This document shows, piece after piece, positions 16,372 through 25,655 of a stretch of 64,000 nt of DNA. The translations under genes were made by a program, and so were the position numbers. This stretch comes from Actinomycetota bacterium. GTDB lineage: Bacteria > Actinomycetota > CADDZG01 > JAHWKV01. The notes beneath the pieces are model-generated. The model saw nothing but the letters and a program-made list of their open reading frames with translations. It made no database searches and had not been told where the DNA came from. Location: the NCBI GenBank assembly GCA_030447305.1, contig JAUJPC010000002.1, positions 510,927 to 574,926 on the forward strand, read 5' to 3'. The number at the start of each line of letters is the position of its first letter. Positions within the stretch are counted from its first letter, which is position 1.

Positions 16372-18042
16372 TTAGGCCAGCGTCTTAAGTCGGGAGTCGA
16401 ACGGGGGAGGTTGCTCCGAGTCGACCACGACGTCCAACAGGAACGGCCGGGAATCCGAAAGGGCGCGGCGGAGCGCCGGCTCAAGCTCCGATTCCCTTTT
16501 GACGGCTATCGCTTGGGCACCCATTCCGCGGGCGATCCTGACGAAATCGCACTGGGGAAATCGAGCATGCTTTTCCGTGGGCTCAAAGCCCATTCCTTTC
16601 TCGCACATTTGGTATCGACCGTTGTTCAGGACGACCCACTTCGCAGGGATCCCGTACTCAGCGGCCGTATTGATCTCGTTGTTCATCAGCATCGATCCAT
16701 CGCCGGTGAGGCACACCGCCGGGCCGCGTCGGGACAGTGCCGAACCGATCACTCCACATGTCATGTGCCCCATGGACCCGAAGCCACCCACGATTCGCAA
16801 CTGGCTCGGCCGACGCATCATGAGAAGGTTTGCTGCCCACGCCATGGCACTTCCGGGCTCGACGAGCAGAGGGACACCGGCGTCCACGACAACTTGTTGC
16901 ATGGCGGCCATGAGCGCCTGTGGCCGAATGGAATTCGCGTCACGGTAAATCGATGGAACGCCGACGAAGGGGCTGGGACAGTGAAACGGTCGGTGGGGGA
17001 TTTCCTCGGCCCGGACCAAAAGCTCGTCGAGAAAGGCTCCAACGTCGGCTTGAATGGCGAGCACGGGGCTCGAGAGTGCCATGCCGGGGACACTGGAATC
17101 GATGTCCACATGGACAAAGCCGCCGGGTGGAATGAGGCGCGTTTCCCATCCGGAGGATGGTTCTCCAAGCCGTGTTCCAAGTACGAGAATAAAGTCGGGC
17201 CGATACCGTTCAAGCGATTCAATCCCGCTTGGATGTCCCCCCAGCCCTGTGACCATGACGAACTGCGGGTGGTCTTCGGCGACCACTCCTTTTCCTCGTG
17301 GAGTCGCCAGTACGGGAGCCCCCGTCAAGTCGACCAACGCCCGGATCTGCCTGGTTGCCTGTCGCGCGCCGTGACCCACCCAGATGGCGAAACGATTCCT
17401 GGCCATGAGTTGAGTAACATGTCGCACCGCTGCCGGATCCGGGAAGGGCCGGCAGATTCGGTAGTCACTTTGGTCAACGGACGTCTGGCGGACGGAGGCG
17501 TTCTGGAGACTGACGGGAATGCTGAGGTGCGCGACGTAGGAGCCGAGGCGTTCGAATCCATGTCGAAGCCGGCAAGCAATTCCTGTGATCTCTTCGGTCG
17601 ACTCCATGACAAAGACTTCGTCAAATAGCCAGCCAGGGGTGAATAAGTCGGCCGATGGCATGGGAGTCTCTTGGACGGCGCCGCGGCCACGCTGTGCCGG
17701 TGAGGTTCGGGGCGAAACGAGAACAACTTTAGCCCCCTCGCTCCTTGCTGCCGCAAGTCCGGTCACTGCGTTCGTTATGCCGGGACCGGTCGTGCAAAAG
17801 ACTGCCACGGGACCATCGCGATCCAGTGAAGCCTCTATGGCCGCAAAAGCTGCTCCAGCTTCGTGTCGAAAGTGAAGGGTTTCGATGTCGGGACAGTCGA
17901 TCAGGGCACGCCAGACGCGTCCAATGCCTCCCCCCGAGACGCCAAAGGCATGGCGTATGCCAGCTTCAGCGAACGTCTGCGCAACAAGGTCGGCAAGATT
18001 GCGCTCCAGGGCAAAGACCGCAATTGGCTCGGACTGGATCAA
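16372..18042 (-). CDS. ThDP-dependent enzyme (acetolactate synthase/decarboxylase-like)
   Basis: The 556-residue protein has all three ThDP-enzyme domains. RHEAGAAFAAIEA near residue 60 carries the catalytic Glu that activates thiamine. Residues about 190-340 are the central Rossmann-like domain. GDGSMLMNNEINTAA near 445 is the ThDP/Mg motif. Relatives include acetolactate synthase, benzoylformate decarboxylase and acyloin-forming enzymes; no regulatory subunit gene is nearby, which argues against a housekeeping IlvB. The start is TTG 18042, supported by a GGGAGG site just upstream, and it overlaps the tyrA stop as TTGA, so the two are translationally coupled. Being downstream of prephenate dehydrogenase, it may act on 4-hydroxyphenylpyruvate or a related 2-oxo acid; this is inference. 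Confidence 0.8.
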   Translation of the reverse strand: MIQSEPIAVFALERNLADLVAQTFAEAGIRHAFGVSGGGIGRVWRALIDCPDIETLHFRHEAGAAFAAIEASLDRDGPVAVFCTTGPGITNAVTGLAAARSEGAKVVLVSPRTSPAQRGRGAVQETPMPSADLFTPGWLFDEVFVMESTEEITGIACRLRHGFERLGSYVAHLSIPVSLQNASVRQTSVDQSDYRICRPFPDPAAVRHVTQLMARNRFAIWVGHGARQATRQIRALVDLTGAPVLATPRGKGVVAEDHPQFVMVTGLGGHPSGIESLERYRPDFILVLGTRLGEPSSGWETRLIPPGGFVHVDIDSSVPGMALSSPVLAIQADVGAFLDELLVRAEEIPHRPFHCPSPFVGVPSIYRDANSIRPQALMAAMQQVVVDAGVPLLVEPGSAMAWAANLLMMRRPSQLRIVGGFGSMGHMTCGVIGSALSRRGPAVCLTGDGSMLMNNEINTAAEYGIPAKWVVLNNGRYQMCEKGMGFEPTEKHARFPQCDFVRIARGMGAQAIAVKRESELEPALRRALSDSRPFLLDVVVDSEQPPPFDSRLKTLA

Positions 18043-18995
18043 TGAGCACCTCCCAGTTCACTTACAAAAGATCCACGGCGACGGTTCCAAGCAGAAGTGG
18101 CGCCCGGTACACGACGAATGTTCCGGGGAGTGCGCAGGGGCACCGACTCTTCGATGAGGCGGCAGGCTTCGGCGAAAAAGGCGAGAACGGCTTCCCTATC
18201 TGCTTCGTCGATCGCTTTTTTAACGGCACTCAATCGGCTCATCATTTCGCTGATCGAATCGCTTACCTCTGCCCGGTTGTGAAGGGCGATATCGGTCCAA
18301 AGATCGGGATTTGCCCTAGCGATCCGGGTGCTGTCTAAGAATCCCCCTCCGATGAGCCGACGCGCGAATGCCCGATCCCGTGTGCCGACAACATGTACGA
18401 GGCTGCTGGCGGCAACGTGAGGCAGGTGACTTGTCCTGGCCGTTACGCTGTCATGCTCAGCCGCTCCTAACCTCACGGGTTCGGCCCCCATCCTTCGAAT
18501 CAGCCCCTCCGCCATCCAGAGCCGATACGGCGACGTCGAGGCCGTCGGGCAGACGACCCAAACCCCCCCGACAAAAAGGTCCTTCGCCGCACCTTGCGGA
18601 CCGCTCACGTGCGTGCCTCGAAGCGGATGAGAGGGGACGAAGCGAGGATCGTTTATCGCTCTCGCAATTTCGCCCTTGACCGAAGCCACGTCTATGACTG
18701 TGGCGTGCGTCCTTTCGAGCACCGATCTAGCCACGCTGACGACCTCGCCGGGCGGCACCGCGACGAAAACCACCTGGCAGCCGAAGAAGCCATTGAAGTC
18801 TGGCGATGCTGTGGTGATCGCCCCCAGGTCAACTGCCTCTTGAAGATGCTGGAGGGAGGTATCGAAGCCGACGGTGCCCTCTCCCGCAGCTCGAAGAGCC
18901 AAACCTATCGATGTCCCTACCGCACCAAGTCCAACAATTCCCACATCGGACACCGGCGTTGTGGGGGTCACCAGGTCCCCCAGGTCACCGAGCAA
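18039..18995 (-). CDS. tyrA: Prephenate dehydrogenase-like protein
   Basis: The protein (318 residues from TTG 18995; about 310 if GTG 18971 is used) has an N-terminal NAD-binding motif GLGAVGTSIG, SHPLRGTHVSGPQGA resembling the TyrA SHPMAG loop, and HLPHVAASSLVHV of the helical dimerisation domain. TyrA converts prephenate to 4-hydroxyphenylpyruvate. There is no ACT domain for feedback by tyrosine, which fits a pathway-dedicated copy. It is first in an operon with a ThDP enzyme and a CMD protein and is divergent from an ECF sigma gene. Confidence 0.82.
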   Translation of the reverse strand: MLGDLGDLVTPTTPVSDVGIVGLGAVGTSIGLALRAAGEGTVGFDTSLQHLQEAVDLGAITTASPDFNGFFGCQVVFVAVPPGEVVSVARSVLERTHATVIDVASVKGEIARAINDPRFVPSHPLRGTHVSGPQGAAKDLFVGGVWVVCPTASTSPYRLWMAEGLIRRMGAEPVRLGAAEHDSVTARTSHLPHVAASSLVHVVGTRDRAFARRLIGGGFLDSTRIARANPDLWTDIALHNRAEVSDSISEMMSRLSAVKKAIDEADREAVLAFFAEACRLIEESVPLRTPRNIRRVPGATSAWNRRRGSFVSELGGAH

Positions 18996-19184
18996 GTGTG
19001 GAAACCAAAACCGTGATTCGCCATGCGGTCCTCCGTGTCGAGCTCATTTCTCAACCCTCAAACCCTTCTACCTGTGCTCGGATGCGATTCCTTCCCGAAG
19101 GACGAAGGCAGTCTCACCCGGAAGGAAATGCGGGGCAGCCCGGGTAAGCAGGCCGAACACACGGTTCGACGAACAGGAGGAGTG

Positions 19185-20150
19185 TTGTCTCTAACTGCAA
19201 ATCAAGAGGTCGGACCCGCAAACCCAAGCGTCGACCGCCTCTTTCCCCGTAGCGGCACCCAAACCGATCCATTCCGGCTGCTCATCGCCGAACGGTCAAA
19301 CGAAGGACTTGGGCAACTGGCAGGCAGCGCCGACGACGAGTCAACGCAACGAGATGCATTCGACGAACTCTTTCGAAGGCTGTGGCGGGCGACTGTTGAG
19401 TGGGCCCGCTCGGTGGGAGTTGTAAGTCAGTACCAGGCAGAGGATGCGGCAACCAAAGCCTGGCTTCGGGCGTGGCGTTACCGACATCGGTACGATCCGC
19501 ATAAGGGGAGTTACGGGACGTGGCTTGGGACCATTGTCAGGAATGAGACGCTCGATCTGCTGAAAGAGGAGTCCCGGCATCATCTGGCGACCATTGGTCA
19601 AACGGACGACCTTGACGGTTCGGTTTGCGTGACGCAAGAGGACCCCGACCTCATGGCTCTTTCCTACGTCTGGGAGGCCTTCGATGCACTGAGGAAAGCA
19701 AAACCCGATTTTGCGGCTGCGCTGCTGCTCAAAGCCGAAGGGTACCCGGACAAACAGATAAGCATGATGCTGGGGCTGGAAAAGGTAGGGACGGTAGGGA
19801 GTCGCCTCTCGAGGGGCAAGAAGTTCATGGCCGAGTGGCTTGCGTCCCAAGGAGTGGTCTTTCTTCCCCAAGCCGCTATTGGGTCGGTCCACCCATGGGG
19901 CCTTAACCCCTTGTCTACGACGTCTACGGGGAAGTTCTACAGCTTCTCTCCATTGATGGGCCTGCTTGTTCTACCTACTGAAATGGCGAACCCACCCGGT
20001 GCAGTACGAGTGTGCGACGGCTTCTTTGTGCAGGTTTGGTCATATCCGTTGGACCGCTACCGGATTACCACTTCCTGCCAAACTCTTGACGAGTGGAGTC
20101 AGGTCGTATTCAAGTGGAATGACTATGTGGTGCTCGAATGCTCGGGCTGA
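19185..20150 (+). CDS. Sigma-70 family (ECF-type) RNA polymerase sigma factor with C-terminal extension
   Basis: The protein (about 321 residues from TTG 19185, with AGGAGG at 19175-19180) carries a region 2 (AFDELFRRLWRATVEWAR, then TKAWLRAWRY and GSYGTWLGTIVRNETLDLL) and a region 4 with ALLLKAEGYPDKQISMMLGL. The initial 60 residues and the last 95 (after MAEWLASQG) are outside the usual ECF core; the tail is not a recognised SnoaL or TPR domain. The frame is open back to 19023, but homology and ribosome site favour the later start. It precedes a small protein with an anti-sigma-like zinc motif. Confidence 0.75.
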   Translation: MSLTANQEVGPANPSVDRLFPRSGTQTDPFRLLIAERSNEGLGQLAGSADDESTQRDAFDELFRRLWRATVEWARSVGVVSQYQAEDAATKAWLRAWRYRHRYDPHKGSYGTWLGTIVRNETLDLLKEESRHHLATIGQTDDLDGSVCVTQEDPDLMALSYVWEAFDALRKAKPDFAAALLLKAEGYPDKQISMMLGLEKVGTVGSRLSRGKKFMAEWLASQGVVFLPQAAIGSVHPWGLNPLSTTSTGKFYSFSPLMGLLVLPTEMANPPGAVRVCDGFFVQVWSYPLDRYRITTSCQTLDEWSQVVFKWNDYVVLECSG

Positions 20151-20184
20151 CGGACATCGTGACACCTTAAACGATGGAAAAGTG

Positions 20185-20427
20185 ATGACCGATCGGTTGT
20201 CGGGCGACGACTTCAGCCAGCTGATCTATCGCACATTGCAGGACGTGCCGACCACTGACAGCGTCACAGCACCTACCTTGGGACCCTCTTCGACCTGTTC
20301 CGCTGCTGCGTTGATGGCAGGGGAACCCCTCGATGTCAAACAAAGGCGCCATATAAAGGACTGCCTCTTCTGTGCTCGGGTGGCAGTTCGCCTTGCGTCG
20401 GTTGCACCTCCCGACTTTCACTCATAA
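20185..20427 (+). CDS. Small protein with anti-sigma-like HxxxCxxC motif
   Basis: An 80-residue protein starts at ATG 20185 (or GTG 20182) 35 bases after the sigma gene. Its C-terminal half has CSAAALMAGEPLD and then HIKDCLFC, fitting the H-x3-C-x2-C zinc motif of ZAS anti-sigma factors. No membrane helix is present, so it would be a soluble anti-sigma factor like RsrA, though shorter and without the longer helical tail. Its place directly after a sigma factor supports regulation of that factor. This is inference from motif and position. Confidence 0.55.
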   Translation: MTDRLSGDDFSQLIYRTLQDVPTTDSVTAPTLGPSSTCSAAALMAGEPLDVKQRRHIKDCLFCARVAVRLASVAPPDFHS

Positions 20428-20856
20428 ACAGCGGGCTGCGGGCAGGATACTTCGCCTCAGTCGATCTGCAGGAGGGCTCCGGACGAAGTGCTAGACCGGC
20501 ACAGCCAGCAAGTGCCGACTGACCAAGGAACCGGCAGGGTGGCGCCAATTTCATACCGCATGCTGCGGCACTGACATCCCCACTCAGCGAGATGCTCCAT
20601 CACGGCCCTGCTGGAGGAAGCGATGTCTATCGCTCGGCCCACCCTAGACGTGTGCTTTCCGTGCGCAGGGACCGAATCCTTAATTGGCTGCCAAGGTTTC
20701 AGGCTCGCAAAGGTAACTCGGGACTTGTCGTTTCAGCCTTATTCAGCGTTCGGTTGTAAGGTTCTGTGGAAACTGCCGCTTGGACGGAGTAAATCATGCC
20801 GAGATCGATCACACCTGCAAAAGGTTTGCACACGCCCATGGCGGTATCGGAGCATA
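20428..20856. other. Intergenic stretch, possible small Cys-containing ORF on minus strand
   Basis: Nothing certain is encoded here. A minus-strand frame (20642-20457) contains WGCQCRSMRYEIG and GTCWLCRSS, giving a CxC and CxxC arrangement like a small zinc protein, but it has no good ribosome site. The region probably also holds the promoter of the gene starting at 20857. Confidence 0.25.
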
Positions 20857-21192
20857 ATGAAGCTTGAGTCTTCCCTTGGAAAGCTGATGATGGATGCCCA
20901 GCCAAGGCAATACGTCGACACAGAGAATCAGGACCTGGGGCGCAAGGTCAACGATCGAAACAAGAGACACACGGGTCCGCAGCCGGCCAACAAGATGTGG
21001 GTCGTTTGCGAGTGTACGGACGGCGACTGCGAGGAACTGATCCAAATAACCGTGGACCAGTACCGACAGATTCGCAAAGGGGATTCTCACTTTCTGGTCC
21101 TCGTCGGACACGAATCGCGAGGGCTCGAGCGCATCGTGGCCCGGAATGGAACCTGGCTCACAGTGCAGAAAACCGGAGAAGCGAAGTATTAG
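20857..21192 (+). CDS. Small protein with actinobacterial CxC...C / GHE domain
   Basis: ATG 20857 with CGGAG upstream gives a 111-residue protein. Its second half has VCECTDGDCEELIQITVDQY, RKGDSHFLVLVGHE and ERIV, then LTVQKTGEA. This follows a pattern repeated in many actinobacterial proteins (CxC-x4-C-x3-I-x-LT-x-x-EY, HF/RF-x-V-x-x-GHE, ERVV, VVEKxG), often after GAF or STAS regions. Three cysteines may bind a metal. No function is established that I know of. A longer frame from 20623 has no support. Confidence 0.6.
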   Translation: MKLESSLGKLMMDAQPRQYVDTENQDLGRKVNDRNKRHTGPQPANKMWVVCECTDGDCEELIQITVDQYRQIRKGDSHFLVLVGHESRGLERIVARNGTWLTVQKTGEAKY

Positions 21193-21255
21193 GCCGAAGA
21201 GTTGGACACTCCCTGACTATGGGTGCTGAGGGGGCTTCCGCTAGATTCCTGTTAG

Positions 21256-21623
21256 CTAACGCTTGACGTTTTTTTCTCTTACGGCACAAATGATCCGCTT
21301 ACGAATCTCCTGCAACGCTCGCTCGACCAGCATCAAGAGCTCATCCTCGGACAGATTGCCCATCTGGTCGTAACACAGGTTGAGCACATGCCAGCTCGGC
21401 CAGTCGGCAGCGTCGGGTAGGTAACCTCCGTAGGCAAGAACCCGGTCCAGATCCAGGTCCAGAGCCCGAGCCACCTTGGCCAGTCGCTTTGGGGGCGGTA
21501 TGACCTCACCGTTCTCCCATCGGGAAACGTCTGCTGCGTTACACCAACCCGCTCGGCGAGCTCGGCTTGTCCGAGTCCCAGCTCCTCTCGCCGAGTCCGT
21601 AGAGTTCGGTCGAAGAGTCCCAT
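21256..21623 (-). pseudogene. XRE-family regulator with a single frameshift
   Basis: ATG 21623 starts MGLFDRTLRTRREELGLG and AELAERVGVTQQTF, a normal XRE helix-turn-helix. The frame then fails; shifting by one base restores RWENGEVIPPPKRLAKVA and continues as ARALDLDLDRVLAYGGYLP to the stop at 21256. The indel lies in a short A-run (about 21524-21527 on the plus strand). With one base added the protein would be about 122 residues with a C-terminal helical part. It could be a true mutation or a sequencing error. Confidence 0.75.
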
Positions 21624-21825
21624 TATGCGACTGCTAGCCAGAGCGCCATGGCATGCCACGCGAGCGAGCGGTCTTGAATGCGTGGAGCTTCAGCAGCGGA
21701 TCTCATGAGTTCCCTGGCTGGAGAGCTACGATTCCCGAATCGTATGTTACGGAAGTTCGTCAACTCAACCCGGATCGTTCAGTGACTTCCAACTCAGTCG
21801 TTACCCATGCGACCATAGATAGCCG

Positions 21826-22340
21826 TTAGGAATGCGTCTGGCACGATACGAGGCCGGAGTCGCCTGTCTGTAGAGGTTGTCCAGGCGCACTCCGCTTGGC
21901 CCCCCCTTCCGGCGGTGGCGCGTAGTTGACCATCCACCGGGTTCCGAACTTTGTCCTGCAGGCTCCCGAAGTAGTCGCCCCAGGCCTGGTCGGCCATCAC
22001 CATCTCTATCTCCCCGCCTTCGGAGAGAGCGTTGAAGATCCGGTCGGCCTCCTCCTTCGAGTCGGGGTGGACCGAGATGTAGACGTTGTTGCCGGGAACA
22101 ATGGTATGCCCGAGCGACTCCAGGGCGTCACTCGCCATCAGGATGCTGTCCTCGCCGATCGGCAACCCGACGTGCATGAATCTTGTCCTGGTCCGCCTCG
22201 GGGATCTCGACTCCCTCCATCGGCATATCCCTGAACCGGACGAGTGAGGTGAACTCACCGCCGAAGACGGACTTGTAGAAGAAGTTGAATACCTCCTCGG
22301 TGTTGCCGCTGAAGTTGAGGTAGGGGTTCAGCTTGGTCAT
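21826..22340 (-). pseudogene. PhnB-like VOC family protein, two frameshifts
   Basis: The first frame has MTKLNPYLNFSGNTEEVFNF and FTSLVRFRDMPMEG. A one-base shift near 22180 (extra base in ATT) moves to HVGLPIGEDSILMASDA and ISVHPDSKEEADRIFNALSEGG. A second shift near 21950 (AAA run) restores FGTRWMVNYAPPPEGG, the usual end. Removing two bases gives about 170 codons with a stop at 21826. VOC/PhnB-like proteins are small cytoplasmic beta-alpha-beta folds of uncertain function. Both indels sit at short homopolymers. Confidence 0.8.
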
Positions 22341-22358
22341 GACTTTTCCTCCTGGTGT

Positions 22359-23243
22359 CTACGAACCTTCGTACGCCCTGGCCAGCTCTGCCAGGTCGAA
22401 CTTCTTCATCTGCAGGAACGCCTGAGTAACTCGTGCCAGCTGCTCCTCGGAACCGCTGCCCATCATCTCGTCGAGCTGGGCGGGAACCACCTGCCACGAG
22501 ACCCCGAACTTGTCCTTGAGCCACCCGCACTGCTCTGCCTCCGGAACCGCGGTGAGGCTGTTCCAGAAATGGTCGATCTCCTGCTGGCTCCGGCACTCCA
22601 CCATCAGCGAGATCGCTTCGTTGAAGCCGAGCTCGTGCGCTCGGGCGCTGTCCATAGCGGCGAACTGCTGGCTCTCGAGCGTGAAGGGGGCATATTTGAC
22701 GGTGCCTTCCCGGTCCGGCTCCTCGCCCGGGCCGTAGTGGAAGATCTCGCCGACTCCGGAGTCGGCGAACACCGTGGTGTAGAACTGCATCGCCTCCTCC
22801 GCCCGGCCGCACACCTCGCCGGTGAACATGAGGGTCGGGGTGATCCGCTGCCCGACCTCCTGGTCGCCGGCGTATCCCAGCTGCCAGGAGAGGCCGTACC
22901 GATCCTGCGTCCAGCCGTATAGCTCGCTGAAAGGGTAGGAGTCGAGCGGCATGAGGGTGGTGCCGCCGGCGGCGAGAGCATTCCAGAATGCCTGGACCTC
23001 CTCCTTGGTCTTGCAGCTGACGAAGAAGGAGATGGCCGGGCTGAACTTGAACAGCGGCCCGGCGCTGATGGACATGAACGGCTGCCCGAACAGCTCGAAC
23101 GAGACGATGTCGCAGTCCCCCGACGGGGTGTCGCGAATCGTTCTCACGCTAGTGACCTTGGAGTCGGGGAAGGTGGCGACGTAGAAATCGGCCGCCTCTT
23201 TGGCCTCACGGTCGAACCAGAGGTGTGGGGTGATCCTGTGCAT
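22359..23243 (-). CDS. Two-domain VOC (PhnB/glyoxalase-like) protein
   Basis: The 294-residue protein holds two tandem VOC-type domains. The first (about 1-130) starts MHRITPHLWFDREAKEAADF and the second (about 133-265) TPTLMFTGEVCGRAEEAM. Each has the FYxxxFPDS or FYTTVFADSG core and a WxxLxxGG or WNSLTAV region, ending in DKFGVSWQ-like strands. These match the 3-demethylubiquinone-methyltransferase-like group, which are generally not methyltransferases. A C-terminal helix (residues 268-294) is typical. It is next to another VOC gene with a frameshift (18 bp apart), so this was a pair. Function is unknown. Confidence 0.82.
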   Translation of the reverse strand: MHRITPHLWFDREAKEAADFYVATFPDSKVTSVRTIRDTPSGDCDIVSFELFGQPFMSISAGPLFKFSPAISFFVSCKTKEEVQAFWNALAAGGTTLMPLDSYPFSELYGWTQDRYGLSWQLGYAGDQEVGQRITPTLMFTGEVCGRAEEAMQFYTTVFADSGVGEIFHYGPGEEPDREGTVKYAPFTLESQQFAAMDSARAHELGFNEAISLMVECRSQQEIDHFWNSLTAVPEAEQCGWLKDKFGVSWQVVPAQLDEMMGSGSEEQLARVTQAFLQMKKFDLAELARAYEGS

Positions 23244-23360
23244 TACTTCGCCTCCAATCGGCGTGGGTGTTCAGCTACAACCTTTACATCGAAACTTGAC
23301 CCCGGCTCGAAAGTCCGGTTGAACCGGCGTCACGAGGCGGGGGTGTGATAGTCCATCGGC

Positions 23361-24272
23361 ATGACCCTGTTTGCCGATGTTGTCGAAGCTTCCGGTGAGG
23401 TTGCGGGGACCGGTTCTCGATCCCGCAAAATCGCCATCCTCGCGGAGCTGCTGCGCGCGCTTGGTCCCGAAGAGATCGGGATTGCCGTGGGGTTTCTGTC
23501 GGGCGTGCCGCGCCAGGGCCGGTTCGGGGTTGGCTACTCGATCGCCTACGGCGTCGAGCGCACCCCGGCTGCTGCGCCATCTCTCACCATCGCTGAGGTC
23601 GACCGTGCGATCTCGGCCATCCAGGAGCTCGTGGGCGACGGCTCCGCCTCGGCCCGCCGGGAGATCCTGGGGGAGCTGTTCGGGCGAGCGACCGCGGCGG
23701 AATCCGACTTCCTGAGGCGCCTTTTCACCGGCGAGCTGCGGCAGGGCGCGCTCGCCGGACTCATGGTGGACGCAATAGCCAAGGCGGCGACGGTGCCCGG
23801 CGAGCTCGTCCGGCGGGCACGGATGCTATCCGGCGACCTGCCCGGTACGGCCCGGACCGCGATGACCGTTGGGGAGGCAGGCTTGCGGGAGGTGGGGTTC
23901 GAGATCTTCCGGCCGGTGATGCCGATGCTCGCCTCCACCGCCACCGACGTCGAGGATGCGATGGCGGGTTTCGGCCGAGCCTCGGTCGAGTGGAAGCTCG
24001 ACGGGATTCGCATCCAGATCCACCGCCGCGACGACGAAGTCCGCATCTACACCCGCAACCTCAACGACATCACGCCCGCGCTCGGGGGGATCGCCGAGGT
24101 GGTCCGCCGGTTGCCGGCCAGTCGAGCGGTCCTCGACGGGGAGGCGCTGTGGATGGGCGACGGCGGTCCGGCCGCCTTTCAGGAGACGGTGTCGATGATC
24201 GACGCCGGGGCGCCCCCGGAGGGCGTAACCACGTTCCTGTTCGACCTGCTTCATGTCGACGGCGAGAACCTG
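23361..24272 (+). pseudogene. ATP-dependent DNA ligase (LigB type), truncated
   Basis: The first 300 residues match the N-terminal and adenylation domains of actinobacterial LigB: FADVVEASGEVAGTGSR, then a helical domain ending REVGFEIFRPVMPMLAS, the nucleotidyl-lysine motif EWKLDGIRIQIH and the FLFDLLHVDGENL strand. At about 24270 similarity stops abruptly, where the frame enters the antisense of another broken gene. The rest of the adenylation domain and the OB-fold are missing, so it cannot seal nicks. The long open frame to 24929 is a chance fusion with histidine-kinase sequence. An intact second ligase lies at 48.1 kb. Confidence 0.85.
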
Positions 24273-24485
24273 CCCCATTTGGTACCCAGTGCCATGACAA
24301 GCCCGGTGAGAACGAGGCCAGGGCCATCCCATCGGGACGATGACGTACCAGCCGGTCAGCTCCATCGCGATCCAGGCGGCACGCACCGTCTGGAGGGGAA
24401 CTTCCTCATCCCCATTGAGTGGAGACGGATCATCCTCCAGGGCAATTTCCGGCGGCGCCGGCGGGGGTACCCTTGCAGGGTTCAT
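24272..24485 (-). pseudogene. N-terminal fragment of a small integral membrane protein
   Basis: From ATG 24485 the minus strand encodes MNPARVPPPAPPEIALED, then TVRAAWIAMELTGWYVIVP and, after a one-base shift, LVLTGLVMALGTKWG. This resembles the start of a DUF2269-like multi-helix membrane protein whose second helix ends in GTKWG. It is cut at 24272 exactly where the ligase also ends. Its start codon shares bases with an ATG on the plus strand (CATG at 24483-24486). Confidence 0.45.
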
Positions 24486-25655
24486 GTCGTTGACCGCCAG
24501 TGCACACCGGCTACCACGGCCCGACCGAGTTCGGGAGCGATCTTCGACTTAGCAATCACGGTCGTTGCTCTTGCCGGCTCGCTCGGGCTGCTTTCACGTG
24601 GCGGTATCGACTCTTCTCTCCACGGATCGCGGGAGCTCGATCTGGCCGGCGTCGTACTTGCTGCCTGCTCGACAGTGCCACTCATCGCCTGGCGACACCA
24701 CCCGTTGGGGGTTTTTGCGTTTACTGCGGCGGCAGGCGTTCTCCTGGCCGGTTATCCGCTTGACCTCATGCTCGGCCCCATCGCCGCGTTACCTGCTTGG
24801 AGCCAGCCGCGACCGGGAGACGCCCTGGAGGCGGCGCACCACAGCCACCGTGGTCGGGCTGCTCCTGGCATACCTCGGCGCGACCGCCGCCGCGCAGGGC
24901 ACCTTTCCGGGAATCGAACCCCTCCATAACGGTCTTCCGTGGGCCGTTGCCTGGTTTGCCGGCGAGCGAACCCGGCTGCGGCGGGAGCAGATCGGCGCGC
25001 TCACAGAACGGGCCCTGCGCGCCGAGCGGGAGGTCGAGCGCGAGCGTTTGCTCGCCGCTGCTGAGGAGCGCGCCCGCATCGCCCCGATCTCCACGACTCA
25101 GCCGGCCACACGATCAGCCTCATCGCGGTTCGCGCGGGCTCGGCCAGGCTCCGGCACCACCGGGACCCCGATCGCTCCCTACTCGCCCTTGAGGCGATCG
25201 AGGAAGTGGCACGACAGACAGTCGAGGAGATCGACCAGATCGTCGGCACGCTGCGGGAGGGCGGCCCGGCGAACGGCATCGAGGCTCCGGCCCGGCTTGC
25301 GTCGCTCGACACGTTGATCAGGCAGCACGCGTCGGCAGGGCTCGCCTCGGGCACGCCCCTACCGCTTGGCGCCGCCGCCGACCAGGCGGCCTACCGGATT
25401 CTCCAGGAGGCGCTCACGAATGCGGCCCGCCATGGGGCGGGGAACCGCTCGGATCGAGCTTGCGTTCGGCGACGGGGCCCTTGAGCTCACAGTAACGAAC
25501 CCCATGCCGCCCAATGGGGAACCGAGGTCCGGCGGGGGTCACGGGCTGACCGGGATGCGTGAGCGTGCGACTCTGCTGGGCGGCAGTCTTGACGCCGGGC
25601 GCGCCGACGGGGGGGGTTTCGGATGCGTGCGCGAATTCCCTACGGGGCCATCGCT
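24486..25655 (+). pseudogene. NarL-type sensor histidine kinase, several frameshifts
   Basis: Four frame segments form one kinase. The first has three or four membrane helices (AIFDLAITVVALAGSLG, LDLAGVVLAACSTVPLIA). The second starts near 24810 (TATVVGLLLAYLGATAA, then a coiled region RAEREVERERLLAAAEERARI). The third starts near 25090 and includes the HisKA_3 phospho-acceptor area (SAGHTISLIAVRAG) and TVEEIDQIVGTLR. The fourth starts near 25440 with the ATP-binding end GHGLTGMRERATLLGGSL. Three or more indels break it. Confidence 0.8.

Noticed and set aside
16159-17628. Long plus-strand ORF of 489 codons opposite the ThDP enzyme
   Set aside because: It is antisense to a well-recognised enzyme with conserved motifs and shows no motif of its own; a codon-bias shadow.
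16372-18995. A scytonemin gene cluster
   Set aside because: Only a TyrA and a ScyA-like enzyme type are present; no ScyB, ScyC or other partners occur, so only a loose analogy is kept.
23361-24929. A ligase-membrane fusion protein of 522 residues
   Set aside because: The frame crosses from a truncated ligase through antisense of another broken gene into kinase helices; no family has this order.
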